DNA of 64,000 nt from Streptomyces sp. NRRL F-525. Lineage in GTDB: Bacteria > Actinomycetota > Actinomycetes > Streptomycetales > Streptomycetaceae. This document shows, in pieces, positions 33,468 through 41,783 of the stretch. The stretch covers positions 124,001 through 188,000 of the forward strand of contig NZ_JNXE01000011.1 of NCBI RefSeq assembly GCF_000716605.1. Reading direction: 5' to 3'. The notes beneath the pieces are model-generated. The model was given only the letters and a program-made list of their open reading frames with translations. It was not told the origin of the DNA and made no database searches. The position numbers were made by a program, and so were the translations under genes. Numbering within the stretch: the first letter of the stretch is position 1; every line of letters begins with the position of its first letter.

Positions 33468-35660
33468 ATGACCGAGAGCACCACCATCCGCTGGGAACAG
33501 GACGACACCGGCGTCGTCACCCTCGTCCTCGACGACCCGGACCAGTCCGCGAACACCATGAACGCGGCCTTCCGCGCCTCCCTCACCGCGATCGCCGACC
33601 GCCTGGAGGCCGAGCGGGACTCCATCCGCGGCATCATCTTCACCTCCGCCAAGAAGACCTTCTTCGCCGGCGGCGACCTGCGCGACCTCATCCGCGTCAC
33701 CCCGGACACCGCCCAGGAGTTCTTCGACGGCGGCCTCGCCATCAAGCGGAACCTGCGCCGCATCGAGACCCTCGGCAAGCCGGTCGTCGCCGCGATCAAC
33801 GGCGCGGCCCTGGGCGGCGGTTACGAGATCGCCCTCGCCTGCCACCACCGGGTCGCCCTCGACGCGCCCGGCTCGAAGATCGGCTGCCCGGAGGTCACCC
33901 TCGGCCTGCTCCCCGGAGGCGGCGGAGTCGTCCGTACGGTACGGCTGTTGGGCATCGCGGACGCCCTGCTGAAGGTGCTTCTCCAGGGCACCCAGTACAG
34001 CCCGCGGCGTGCTCAGGAGAACGGCCTCGTCCAGGAAGTGGCCACCACCCCGGACGAGTTGATCGCCAAGGCCCGTGCCTTCATCGACGCCAACCCCGAA
34101 TCGCAGCAGCCCTGGGACAAGCCCGGCTACCGCATCCCGGGCGGCACCCCGGCGAACCCCAAGTTCGCGGCCAACCTGCCCGCGTTCCCGGCGAGCCTGC
34201 GCAAGCAGACCAACGGCGCGCCCTATCCGGCGCCGCGCAACATCCTCGCCGCCGCCGTCGAGGGTGCCCAGGTCGACTTCGAGACCGCCCAGGTCATCGA
34301 GACCCGCTACTTCGTCGAGCTGGCGGTCGGCCAGACCTCGAAGAACATGATCCAGGCGTTCTTCTTCGACCTCCAGGCCGTCAACTCCGGCGCCAACCGC
34401 CCCCAGGGCATCCCCTCCCGCCCGGTCCGCAAGGTCGCCGTCCTCGGCGCCGGGATGATGGGCGCCGGCATCGCGTACTCGTGCGCCCGCGCGGGCATCG
34501 ACGTCGTCCTCAAGGACGTGACCGAGGAGGCGGCGGCCAAGGGCAAGGCGTACTCCGAGAAGCTCTGCGCCAAGGCCGTTTCCCGCGGTCGTACGACACA
34601 GGAGAAGGCGGACGCGCTGCTCGCGCGCATCACCGCCACCGCCGACCCGCAGCAACTCGCGGGCTGCGATGCGGTGATCGAGGCCGTCTTCGAGGACACC
34701 TCGCTCAAGCACAAGGTGTTCCAGGAGATCCAGCACATCGTCGAGCCCGACGCGCTGCTGTGTTCCAACACCTCCACCCTCCCGATCACCGCCCTCGCCG
34801 AAGGCGTGGAGCGGCAGGTCGACTTCATCGGGCTGCACTTCTTCTCGCCGGTCGACAAGATGCCCCTCGTCGAGATCATCAAGGGCGAGCGCACCGGCGA
34901 CGAGGCGCTTGCCCGCGCCTTCGACCTGGTCCGGCAGATCAAGAAGACACCGATCGTCGTCAACGACTCGCGTGGCTTCTTCACCTCACGGGTGATCGGG
35001 CAGTTCATCAACGAGGGCGTCGCGATGGTCGGCGAGGGCATCGAGCCAGCGTCGATCGAGCAGGCCGCCGCGCAGGCCGGCTACCCGGCCAAGGTCCTTT
35101 CCCTGATGGACGAGTTGACGCTCACGTTGCCGCGCAAGATCCGCAACGAGTCCAAGCGGGCGGTGGAGGAGGCGGGCGGCACCTGGCCCGGTCACCCCGC
35201 CGAGGCCGTCATCGACCGCATGGTCGACGAGTTCGGCCGTACCGGGCGCAGCGGCGGCGCGGGGTTCTACGACTACGACGAGAACGGCAAGCGCGCCGGG
35301 CTGTGGCCGGGCCTGCGCGAGCACTTCACGCGCGTGGGCGCCGAGAGCCCCTCCGAGACCGTGCCCTTCAAGGACATGCAGGAACGCATGCTGTTCTCCG
35401 AGGCGCTCGACACGGTCAAGCTCCTGGAGGAGGGCGTGCTGACGTCCGTGGCGGACGCCAACATCGGGTCCATCTTCGGGATCGGCTTCCCCGGCTGGAC
35501 GGGTGGCGTCCTGCAGTACATCAACGGCTACGAGGGCGGCCTGCCCGGCTTCGTGGCACGCGCGCGTGCGCTCGCCGAGCGCTACGGGGAGCGGTTCACG
35601 CCGCCCGCGCTGCTCGTCGACAAGGCGGAGAAGGGGGAGCGCTTCAGCGACGCGCGCTGA
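33468..35660 (+). CDS. FadB-type enoyl-CoA hydratase / 3-hydroxyacyl-CoA dehydrogenase
   Basis: 730 residues. Residues about 10-200 are a crotonase domain (TSAKKTFFAGGDLRDL, INGAALGGGYEIALACHH, GCPEVTLGLLPGGGG with the Glu). The dehydrogenase half begins near residue 323 with the NAD motif VAVLGAGMMGAGIA, then CSNTSTLPI, GLHFFSPVDKMPLVEI, and a C-terminal HAD domain with GIGFPGWTGGVLQYI. It does the second and third steps of beta-oxidation. ATG has TACGGAG upstream. Forms an operon with the thiolase. Confidence 0.93.
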   Translation: MTESTTIRWEQDDTGVVTLVLDDPDQSANTMNAAFRASLTAIADRLEAERDSIRGIIFTSAKKTFFAGGDLRDLIRVTPDTAQEFFDGGLAIKRNLRRIETLGKPVVAAINGAALGGGYEIALACHHRVALDAPGSKIGCPEVTLGLLPGGGGVVRTVRLLGIADALLKVLLQGTQYSPRRAQENGLVQEVATTPDELIAKARAFIDANPESQQPWDKPGYRIPGGTPANPKFAANLPAFPASLRKQTNGAPYPAPRNILAAAVEGAQVDFETAQVIETRYFVELAVGQTSKNMIQAFFFDLQAVNSGANRPQGIPSRPVRKVAVLGAGMMGAGIAYSCARAGIDVVLKDVTEEAAAKGKAYSEKLCAKAVSRGRTTQEKADALLARITATADPQQLAGCDAVIEAVFEDTSLKHKVFQEIQHIVEPDALLCSNTSTLPITALAEGVERQVDFIGLHFFSPVDKMPLVEIIKGERTGDEALARAFDLVRQIKKTPIVVNDSRGFFTSRVIGQFINEGVAMVGEGIEPASIEQAAAQAGYPAKVLSLMDELTLTLPRKIRNESKRAVEEAGGTWPGHPAEAVIDRMVDEFGRTGRSGGAGFYDYDENGKRAGLWPGLREHFTRVGAESPSETVPFKDMQERMLFSEALDTVKLLEEGVLTSVADANIGSIFGIGFPGWTGGVLQYINGYEGGLPGFVARARALAERYGERFTPPALLVDKAEKGERFSDAR

Positions 35661-35679
35661 GGCACGTGCCGCGAGTGGC

Positions 35680-36411
35680 TCAGCTGTCCCGGTCCTCCGG
35701 CGACTCCCTGAGCCACTCGCGGAGTTCCTCGCGCAGCGACCGCTGAAAGGTCGTCAGAAGGGCCTGCACGACCAGGGGTTGCATGTGCGCGGACAGCGAC
35801 TTCACGTCCTGCGCGGCCCGTTGGGAGACCTCCCCGCGGAACACCTGTGACAACTCGTGGGCCGCCGCGCGGGAGTGCTCGATCAGCACGTTCCGGGACG
35901 CGAGGATCGCCTCCTGCGACACCGGTACGTCGAGCAGTCGTACACCCAGCCGCAGCAGACCGGAGTCGACGCGGAAGGCGCCGTCGTCGAGGGCGATCAC
36001 GTCCATCGCCACCAGCCGTTCGATGTCCTCCTCGGCGAGCGCCCGGCCCGCCCGCCGCTCCAACTCCGCGCGGTCCAGGGTCTCCACGGCGTCCGGCGCC
36101 CACGAGGCCACCACCGCGCGGTGGATCGCGAGGTCGTGCGCGCTCAGGTCCGGCGGCAGTTGGCCCAGGTAGCGCTCGATCGCCGCGAGCGTCATGCCCT
36201 GGTGCTGCAGCTCCTCGATCAGCGCGAGCCGGGACAGGTGCTCCTGCCCGTAGTGCCCGACCCGCCGTGCCCCGATCACCGGCGGCGGGAGCAGCCCCTT
36301 GGTGCTGTAGAACCGGACCGTGCGGACCGTGGTACCGGCCCGCGCGGCCAGTTCGTCGATCGTGAGCGTCGGCTCCTCGGCGGCGGTGTCGGTCTCGGCA
36401 TCGGTCGTCAT
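35680..36411 (-). CDS. MerR-family regulator, probably of the fatty-acid operon
   Basis: 243 residues from ATG 36411. MerR helix-turn-helix at about 15-60: LTIDELAARAGTTVRTVRFYSTKGLLPPP, then RVGHYGQEHLSRL. The rest is a long helical domain of the kind seen in actinobacterial MerR proteins that control fatty-acid genes, without Cys metal-binding motifs. It is convergent with the FadB gene, 19 bp away. Control of the preceding operon is an inference from position. Confidence 0.85.
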   Translation of the reverse strand: MTTDAETDTAAEEPTLTIDELAARAGTTVRTVRFYSTKGLLPPPVIGARRVGHYGQEHLSRLALIEELQHQGMTLAAIERYLGQLPPDLSAHDLAIHRAVVASWAPDAVETLDRAELERRAGRALAEEDIERLVAMDVIALDDGAFRVDSGLLRLGVRLLDVPVSQEAILASRNVLIEHSRAAAHELSQVFRGEVSQRAAQDVKSLSAHMQPLVVQALLTTFQRSLREELREWLRESPEDRDS

Positions 36412-36461
36412 GTGCAGCAGTATCGCTGTCTCACCAACGCTGTGAAACCACGTCGGGGCCA

Positions 36462-36484
36462 TTGTCAGTGGTGCCGTCTACGGT
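36462..36484 (+). promoter_or_regulatory. RecA-NDp (PafBC-type) DNA-damage promoter
   Basis: TTGTCAGTGGT (36462-36472), six bases, then TACGGT (36479-36484). This matches the LexA-independent damage promoter TTGTCAGTGGC-N6-TAGGGT first described in mycobacteria and now tied to the activator PafBC. The -10 ends 7 nt before the ATG of the macrodomain gene, so the mRNA should be leaderless. Confidence 0.75.
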
Positions 36485-36491
36485 GGTCGGC

Positions 36492-36971
36492 ATGGGGGAG
36501 ATCAGCTATGTCCGGGGTGACGCGACCGTTCCGTCGGTCAAGGGCGTCAAGGTGATCGCGCATGTCTGCAACGACATCGGGGGCTGGGGAAAGGGCTTCG
36601 TGCTGGCGGTGTCGCGCCGCTGGCCGGAGCCGGAGAAGGCGTACAGGGCGTGGCACCGGGACCGCGCGGCCAACGACTTCGGCCTGGGCGCGGTCCAACT
36701 CGTCCAGGTGAAGCGCCAGGTGTGGGTGGCCAACATGATCGGCCAGCGCGGGATACGCACGGGCAGCAAGGGCGTGCCGGTGCGCTACGAGGCGATCGGC
36801 ACGGCGTTGGGCCTGCTGGCCGAGCGCGCGGCCGAGCTCGGTGCGTCGGTCCACATGCCCCGCATCGGGTGCGGCCTCGCGGGCGGCAAGTGGTCACGGG
36901 TCGAACCGATGATCACCGAGCGGCTGGTGCGCCGGGGGATCGCGGTGACGGTGTACGACCACGGGGAATGA
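36492..36971 (+). CDS. Macrodomain protein (ADP-ribosyl hydrolase type, SCO6735-like)
   Basis: 159 residues forming one macrodomain: GEISYVRGDAT at the start, the ligand loop VCNDIGGWGKGFVLAVSRRW, VANMIGQRG, and HMPRIGCGLAGGKW, the Gly-rich phosphate loop. Macrodomains bind ADP-ribose and many remove it from proteins. It closely recalls S. coelicolor SCO6735, described as a hydrolase acting on ADP-ribosylated glutamate whose loss raises antibiotic production (from memory). A DNA-damage promoter directly precedes it, and the transcript appears leaderless, because no ribosome site exists. Confidence 0.88.
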   Translation: MGEISYVRGDATVPSVKGVKVIAHVCNDIGGWGKGFVLAVSRRWPEPEKAYRAWHRDRAANDFGLGAVQLVQVKRQVWVANMIGQRGIRTGSKGVPVRYEAIGTALGLLAERAAELGASVHMPRIGCGLAGGKWSRVEPMITERLVRRGIAVTVYDHGE

Positions 36972-37043
36972 TCCCCCGCCCCAACTTGCCCCAGGCTGAA
37001 AGGAGTTGCAGAATCTTGCGCAACTGCAGGAAGGCCGTGAGCC

Positions 37044-37976
37044 ATGAGTCGTGACATCGACGTCCTCGTCCTCGGCGGCGCCGGCGTGGACACCATCGTC
37101 CACGTCCCCGAACTGCCGCTCCCGTACGCCGACAGCTACATGATCGACCCCGGCATCCGCACCCGCGCCGGCCAGACCGGCGACTTCGTGGCCCTCGGGC
37201 TCAGCGCGCTGGGCCTGCGCACCCACCACCTCGACACGCTCGGCGCCGACCCCGAGGGCGACCTGGTCCGCGCGCTGCACCGCGACCACGGCATCCCGCT
37301 CACCGAGGTCCCGCAGCCCGCGGGCACCAAGCGCGCGGTCAACCTCGTGGGGCCCGACGGCCGGCGCCTCTCCCTCTACGACGCGACCCGCGCCCACCCC
37401 GACGACCGCCTCCCGGAACCCGCGGTCCGCGCCCTCGCCACGAGGAGCCGCCACGCCCACGTCTCCATCACCCAGCCCTGCGCCCAAACCCTCCCGCTGC
37501 TGCGCGAGTCCGGCACGACGATCTCGACGGACCTGCACAACTGGGACGGCGAGAACCCGTACCAGGAGGAGTTCGCCCTCGCGGCCGACATCGTCTTCCT
37601 GTCCACCACCGCGCTGACCGGCGACCCCGAGCGCACGATGCGCGGCATCGCCGAGCGGGGCCGGGCCGAGCTGGTCGTCGCCACGGCCGGAGCGGAGGGT
37701 GCGTATCTGCTGGCCGACGACGAGGTGACCCACATCCCGACCGTCACGCCCCGGAAGCCGGTCGTCGACTCCAACGGCGCGGGCGACGCCTTCGCCTCCG
37801 CGTTCCTCTTCGGCCGGCTGAGCGGAGAGCCCCCGCAGCGATGCGCCCGGTACGGCGCGGTCGCCGGGGCGTACGCGTGCACGGTGCCGTCGACGGAGAT
37901 CGACGCGATCGGCCGGGACGAACTCCTCGTACAGGTAGCGGAGTTGGAGGCCTCGACGGCAGGTGCGTCGCACTAG
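37044..37976 (+). CDS. PfkB-family carbohydrate kinase
   Basis: 310 residues. N-terminal DVLVLGGAGVDTIVHVPELP, the first PfkB signature region RAGQTGDFVALGLSALGL, and the second signature VVDSNGAGDAFASAFLFG with the catalytic Asp after the anion-hole glycines. It phosphorylates a sugar, nucleoside or similar alcohol with ATP. Substrate unknown. ATG has AGGAAGG upstream. It stands alone, and its 3' end overlaps the convergent MerR gene by 4 nt. Confidence 0.88.
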   Translation: MSRDIDVLVLGGAGVDTIVHVPELPLPYADSYMIDPGIRTRAGQTGDFVALGLSALGLRTHHLDTLGADPEGDLVRALHRDHGIPLTEVPQPAGTKRAVNLVGPDGRRLSLYDATRAHPDDRLPEPAVRALATRSRHAHVSITQPCAQTLPLLRESGTTISTDLHNWDGENPYQEEFALAADIVFLSTTALTGDPERTMRGIAERGRAELVVATAGAEGAYLLADDEVTHIPTVTPRKPVVDSNGAGDAFASAFLFGRLSGEPPQRCARYGAVAGAYACTVPSTEIDAIGRDELLVQVAELEASTAGASH

Positions 37977-38734
37977 TCCGCGGTCGAGGAGAGGGTGGTG
38001 CGGGTGCTTGCCCCGTCTCCGGGCACCGGTGGATCGCCGAGGTAGGCGTCCAGTGCGGCGGCGCCGGTGAGCAGGGCACGGCCGCGGGCCGAGAGGCGGG
38101 CCTGCCAGTCCCGAAGCGTCGACTCCAGCGGTGCGACGCCGCCGGCGGAACGGACCTGGGCGATCAGCGGGGCGACCTGTTCGAGCAGGTAGCCGCCCCG
38201 CCTGAGTTGGTGGGCCAGCAGGGCGTCGCGCACGTCGGCGGGGCCGTAGACCCGGTAGCCCGTCCGCGGGTCGCGGCGCGGCTGGACCAGGCCGGCGCGC
38301 TCCCAGGCGCGCAGGGTGGCCGGGCGGATGCCGAGCCTTCTCGCCAGTGGGCCGACGAACGTGTCGCCGCGTTCCTCCGGCACGGGCCGGAGGTCGCGGA
38401 GGGCGGCCTCGACGGCCTGGAGGGTACGGCGGTCGTCGAGAAGCTGTGCATGGCTTTCGTCGATGAGCCGAAGCGCGTCCTCGACGGCGTCACGGTTGAC
38501 CGCCTGCATGATCGCCGTCGCCGTCTGGTGGCCGTGTCCCGGCATGAGCGCGAGAAACGCGTGCAGGGCCTGAGCGTGCCGGGGTGTGTAGGTGCGGTAG
38601 CCGTGCGCGGTGCGGTCGGCGGGCGGAAGGATCCCGGCCGCTTCGTAGTTGCGGACCGCCTGCGTCGACAGACCGTGCCGGCGCGCCAGGTCGACGGGCC
38701 GCAGCCGACCCACGCTTTGAGGGTTTCGCTTCAC
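37973..38734 (-). CDS. MerR-family regulator with two HTH domains (TioE-like)
   Basis: 253 residues from GTG 38734 (VKRNPQSVGRLRPVDLA), preceded by AGGA. It has two MerR-type motifs: LARRHGLSTQAVRNYEAAGI with GYRTYTP, and LARRLGIRPATLRAWERAGL with GYRVYGPADVRDALL. This doubled arrangement is that of the TioE family, named for a regulator in the thiocoraline cluster. It is divergent, across 58 bp, from an erythromycin-esterase homologue and probably controls it. Confidence 0.85.
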   Translation of the reverse strand: MKRNPQSVGRLRPVDLARRHGLSTQAVRNYEAAGILPPADRTAHGYRTYTPRHAQALHAFLALMPGHGHQTATAIMQAVNRDAVEDALRLIDESHAQLLDDRRTLQAVEAALRDLRPVPEERGDTFVGPLARRLGIRPATLRAWERAGLVQPRRDPRTGYRVYGPADVRDALLAHQLRRGGYLLEQVAPLIAQVRSAGGVAPLESTLRDWQARLSARGRALLTGAAALDAYLGDPPVPGDGASTRTTLSSTAD

Positions 38735-38792
38735 TGTCCTGCCGTTGTCGACCAAAAGTTTCAACCGTTGCGTCAACGATACCGTTTAAGGC
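38735..38792. promoter_or_regulatory. 58-bp divergent promoter between TioE-like regulator and esterase
   Basis: Contains GTTG-CGT-CAAC (38767-38777) and GTTGTC...TTCAAC (38744-38765) as inverted half-sites, plus TACCGT at 38780-38785, 7 nt before the esterase ATG. It is the sort of compact region a MerR protein would twist to activate both ways. Confidence 0.5.
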
Positions 38793-40004
38793 ATGACTCC
38801 TGGGATCGCAGATGCCGTCCACGCCGTCGACCCCGCCGCCGTCATGGGACTGCTCCCGAGCAGGCCGCGGCTGCTCGCCCTGGGGGAGCCCACCCACGGC
38901 GAGGACGTGCTGCTCGACGTGCGCAACGAACTCTTCCGCCACCTCGTCGAGCGAGAGGGCTACCGGACGATCGCCATCGAGAGCGACTGCCTGATGGGCC
39001 TGGTCGTCGACGACTACGTCACCTCGGGCACCGGCACCCTCGACGAGGTCATGGAGCGCGGCTTCAGCCACGGGTGGGGCGCGTTCGGGCCCAACCGCGA
39101 ACTGGTGCGCTGGATGCGCGCGTACAACGACGGCCGGCCCGGGGCCGAGCGGGTGCGGTTCGCCGGTTTCGACGGCCCGCTGGAGATCACCGGCGCCGCG
39201 AGCCCGAGGCGGGCCCTCACCGCACTCCACACCTACCTCGCCGCCAGGGTCGACTCCGCCCTCCTTCCCCACATGGCGGAGACCCTCGACGAACTGCTCG
39301 GCGCCGATGACCGGTGGACCGACACCGCCGTGATGACGGACCCGTCCCGGTCTGTCGGGCAGACCTTCGAAGCCGGTCAACTCCGCCTGCTCGCCGACGA
39401 CTTGGTGACCCTGCTCGACACGCAGACACCGCACCTGGTCGCGACGTCCACACCGGACGAGTGGCACCGGGCGCGCCTGTACGGGCGTACCGCCGTCGGG
39501 CTGCTGCGCTACCACTCCTCGATGGCCGACCCGTCACCGAGCCGCATGGCACGGCTGATCGCCCAGCGCGACGCGATGATGGCCGCCAACCTGCTCGCCC
39601 TCGCCGAACGGACCCCGACGCTGGTGCACGCCCACAACGGCCACCTCCAGCGGAACAGGAGCATGATGAGGATGGGCGGCCCGCCGGTGGAGTGGTGGAG
39701 CGCCGGCGCGATCGTCGCCGCCGGCCTGGGCGAGGAGTACGCCTTCCTGGCCACGGCCCTCGGCACGATCCCTCACCAAGGGGTCGGCGCCCCGCCACCG
39801 GACACGGTGGAGGGGCTGCTGTACGCGCTCCCGCAGGAGCGCTGCCTCGTCGACTCCGGCCGACTGGCCGCCGCGCTCGCCGACGCGACGCTCGCCCCTC
39901 GCGAGTCCCCTTGGTACGGCTACGCCCCGCTGGACCCCGCGCACCTGGCCGGCATAGACGGGATCGTGTTCGTCAAGGACACGGCTGCCGGCAAGGGCGG
40001 CTGA
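38793..40004 (+). CDS. Erythromycin esterase family protein
   Basis: 403 residues. Family motifs: LLALGEPTHGED with the catalytic His35, IAIESD, GFSHGW, FAGFDGPLE, RLIAQRDAMMAANLLAL and VHAHNGHLQRNR. Ere enzymes hydrolyse the macrolactone ring of erythromycin-type antibiotics; many distant homologues have other or unknown ester substrates. The adjacent two-HTH MerR regulator suggests a small-molecule-induced response. Probably leaderless, with TACCGT 7 nt before the ATG. Repeat copy D follows the gene. Confidence 0.87.
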   Translation: MTPGIADAVHAVDPAAVMGLLPSRPRLLALGEPTHGEDVLLDVRNELFRHLVEREGYRTIAIESDCLMGLVVDDYVTSGTGTLDEVMERGFSHGWGAFGPNRELVRWMRAYNDGRPGAERVRFAGFDGPLEITGAASPRRALTALHTYLAARVDSALLPHMAETLDELLGADDRWTDTAVMTDPSRSVGQTFEAGQLRLLADDLVTLLDTQTPHLVATSTPDEWHRARLYGRTAVGLLRYHSSMADPSPSRMARLIAQRDAMMAANLLALAERTPTLVHAHNGHLQRNRSMMRMGGPPVEWWSAGAIVAAGLGEEYAFLATALGTIPHQGVGAPPPDTVEGLLYALPQERCLVDSGRLAAALADATLAPRESPWYGYAPLDPAHLAGIDGIVFVKDTAAGKGG

Positions 40005-40023
40005 TTTCGGCAGGTCCAGGAGA

Positions 40024-40075
40024 GCGCCCCTTCAGGGGCGCGGGGAACTGCGCGCCCAGCTACAACAGGCCCGCA
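40024..40075 (-). repeat. Dispersed element, copy D
   Basis: GCGCCCCT-TC-AGGGGCGC (40024-40041) followed by GGGGAACTGCGCGCCCAGC and a diverged tail with CCCGCAGC. It lies between the convergent esterase and M1 peptidase genes. Confidence 0.85.
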
Positions 40076-40103
40076 GCCCCCCGCCACCGAACCCGGCAGA
40101 CGC

Positions 40104-41591
40104 TTAGTGCACGTCGTTCGTAGCCGCGATCTTCTTCCACGACTTCGGCTGTACCGGATCTACACCCGCCTTCGAGATCGACGCGCTCCGCGCCGCCGGA
40201 GCCGCCGGCTTGGTCGGCTGGAACAGCCATGTGTCGAAGAGCGCGCCCAGCGACTTCCCCGACACCTGCTCGGCGTAGGCCCGGAAGTCCGCGACGGACG
40301 CGTTGCCGTAGGCGTGCTCCTTCGGCCAGCCCTTCAGGATGGCGAAGAACGCGTCGTCGCCGACCTCGTTGCGCAGCGCCTGGATGGCCAGCGCACCCCG
40401 GTCGTAGACCGGAAGCTCGAACTGGTTCTCCGGGCCGGGGTCGCCCGGCGCGATCGTCCAGAACGCGTCGTCCGCCGGGTGCGAGGCGTAGACGTAGTCG
40501 GCGAGTTGCTGTGTCGTGCCCTCGCCCTCGTGCTCGGACCAGAGCCACTGCGCGTAGCGCGCGAAGCCCTCGTTGATCCAGATGTCCTTCCAGCCCTTCA
40601 GCGACACGTCGTCGCCGTACCACTGGTGGGCCAACTCATGCACCACGACAGAGGTGTTGGCGCCGTTCGCGAACTGCTTCTGGCTGTAGTAGACGCGGGT
40701 CTGGGTCTCCAGCGCGTACCCGGTGGTCGTGTTGGGGACGTACCCGCCGGCCGAGCTGAACGGATACTTGCCGAAGTAGCCGCTCAGCCAGTCGACGATC
40801 TCGCCGGTGCGCTCGACGCTCGCCCGCGCGGAGCCGTCGTTGTCGCCGAGGTCCTTGCTGTAGGCGTTGATGACGGGGACGCCGCCGTCGGAGGTACTGG
40901 TCGTGATGTCGAACTTGCCGAGGGCGAGCGTGGCGAGATAGGTGGCCTGCGGCTTGTTCTGGCGCCAGTTGTAGCGGGTCCAGCCGAGCTGTGAACTCGT
41001 CGACTGGAGCGTGCCGTTGGAGATCGCCTGGGTGCCGTCCGGCACCGCGACCGACACGTCGTAGGTCGCCTTGTCGCTCGGGTGGTCGTTGCTCGGGAAC
41101 CACCACCACGCGGACTCGGGCTCGTCCGCCGCGACCGCGCCGTCCGGGGTGCGGTGCCAGGTGTTGAAGCCGTACGCGCTCTTCGTGGACGGCACTCCGC
41201 TGTAGCGGACCACGACCGTGATCGGCGTGCCCTTCGGCAGCGGGGTCTTCGGGGTGATCTCCAGCTCGTGCTGGCCGGAGGTCGCGAACGTCGCCGCCGC
41301 GCCGTTGACCCGGATCTCGCTGACGTCGAGGAGGAAGTCCAGGTTGAACCGCGACAGGTCCTGCGTGGTCTTCGCGAGGATCGTCGCCGTGCCCGCCAAC
41401 TCGTCGGTGGCGGGCTGGTATTGGAGCCTGAGGTCGTAGTGCGAGACGTCGTATCCGCCGTTGCCGTAGTACGGGTAATAGGGGTCGCCGATGCCCGGAG
41501 CGCCGGGGGAGTAGCTTGCCGCCGACGCCGGGATCGCCAGCATGAGGGAGGCCGCCGCGAGTGCGCCCGGCGCGATGATTCTGCGGTGCAC
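40104..41591 (-). CDS. Secreted M1-family zinc metallopeptidase
   Basis: 495 residues from GTG 41591 with GGAG five bases upstream. Residues 1-25 are a signal peptide ending in ASA. The zinc site is HELAHQW (His318, Glu319, His322) with the third ligand Glu341 in NEGFARY. The GxMEN exopeptidase motif appears as GYALE (291-295). An N-terminal beta domain comes first; the C-terminal helical half of larger M1 enzymes is mostly missing, as in other actinobacterial short forms. It should remove N-terminal residues from peptides outside the cell. Divergent from a secreted S15 peptidase. Confidence 0.93.
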   Translation of the reverse strand: MHRRIIAPGALAAASLMLAIPASAASYSPGAPGIGDPYYPYYGNGGYDVSHYDLRLQYQPATDELAGTATILAKTTQDLSRFNLDFLLDVSEIRVNGAAATFATSGQHELEITPKTPLPKGTPITVVVRYSGVPSTKSAYGFNTWHRTPDGAVAADEPESAWWWFPSNDHPSDKATYDVSVAVPDGTQAISNGTLQSTSSQLGWTRYNWRQNKPQATYLATLALGKFDITTSTSDGGVPVINAYSKDLGDNDGSARASVERTGEIVDWLSGYFGKYPFSSAGGYVPNTTTGYALETQTRVYYSQKQFANGANTSVVVHELAHQWYGDDVSLKGWKDIWINEGFARYAQWLWSEHEGEGTTQQLADYVYASHPADDAFWTIAPGDPGPENQFELPVYDRGALAIQALRNEVGDDAFFAILKGWPKEHAYGNASVADFRAYAEQVSGKSLGALFDTWLFQPTKPAAPAARSASISKAGVDPVQPKSWKKIAATNDVH

Positions 41592-41783
41592 GAGAACTCC
41601 AAGTCGTAGGGCTCCACGAGAAGTCCGGAGAGCCGTGGGGGTCCACGAAGTCTGTACGGAGCCTATTCACCCCCTGTGGCCCCGCGCCTGTCCACGGCCC
41701 CTCCTGTCACACGATCGCCATTCGGCCGTCACGACCCCGAGTGCCTCTTCCTGCGCGGGAGTTGACCGATGTACCGTCCGCGC

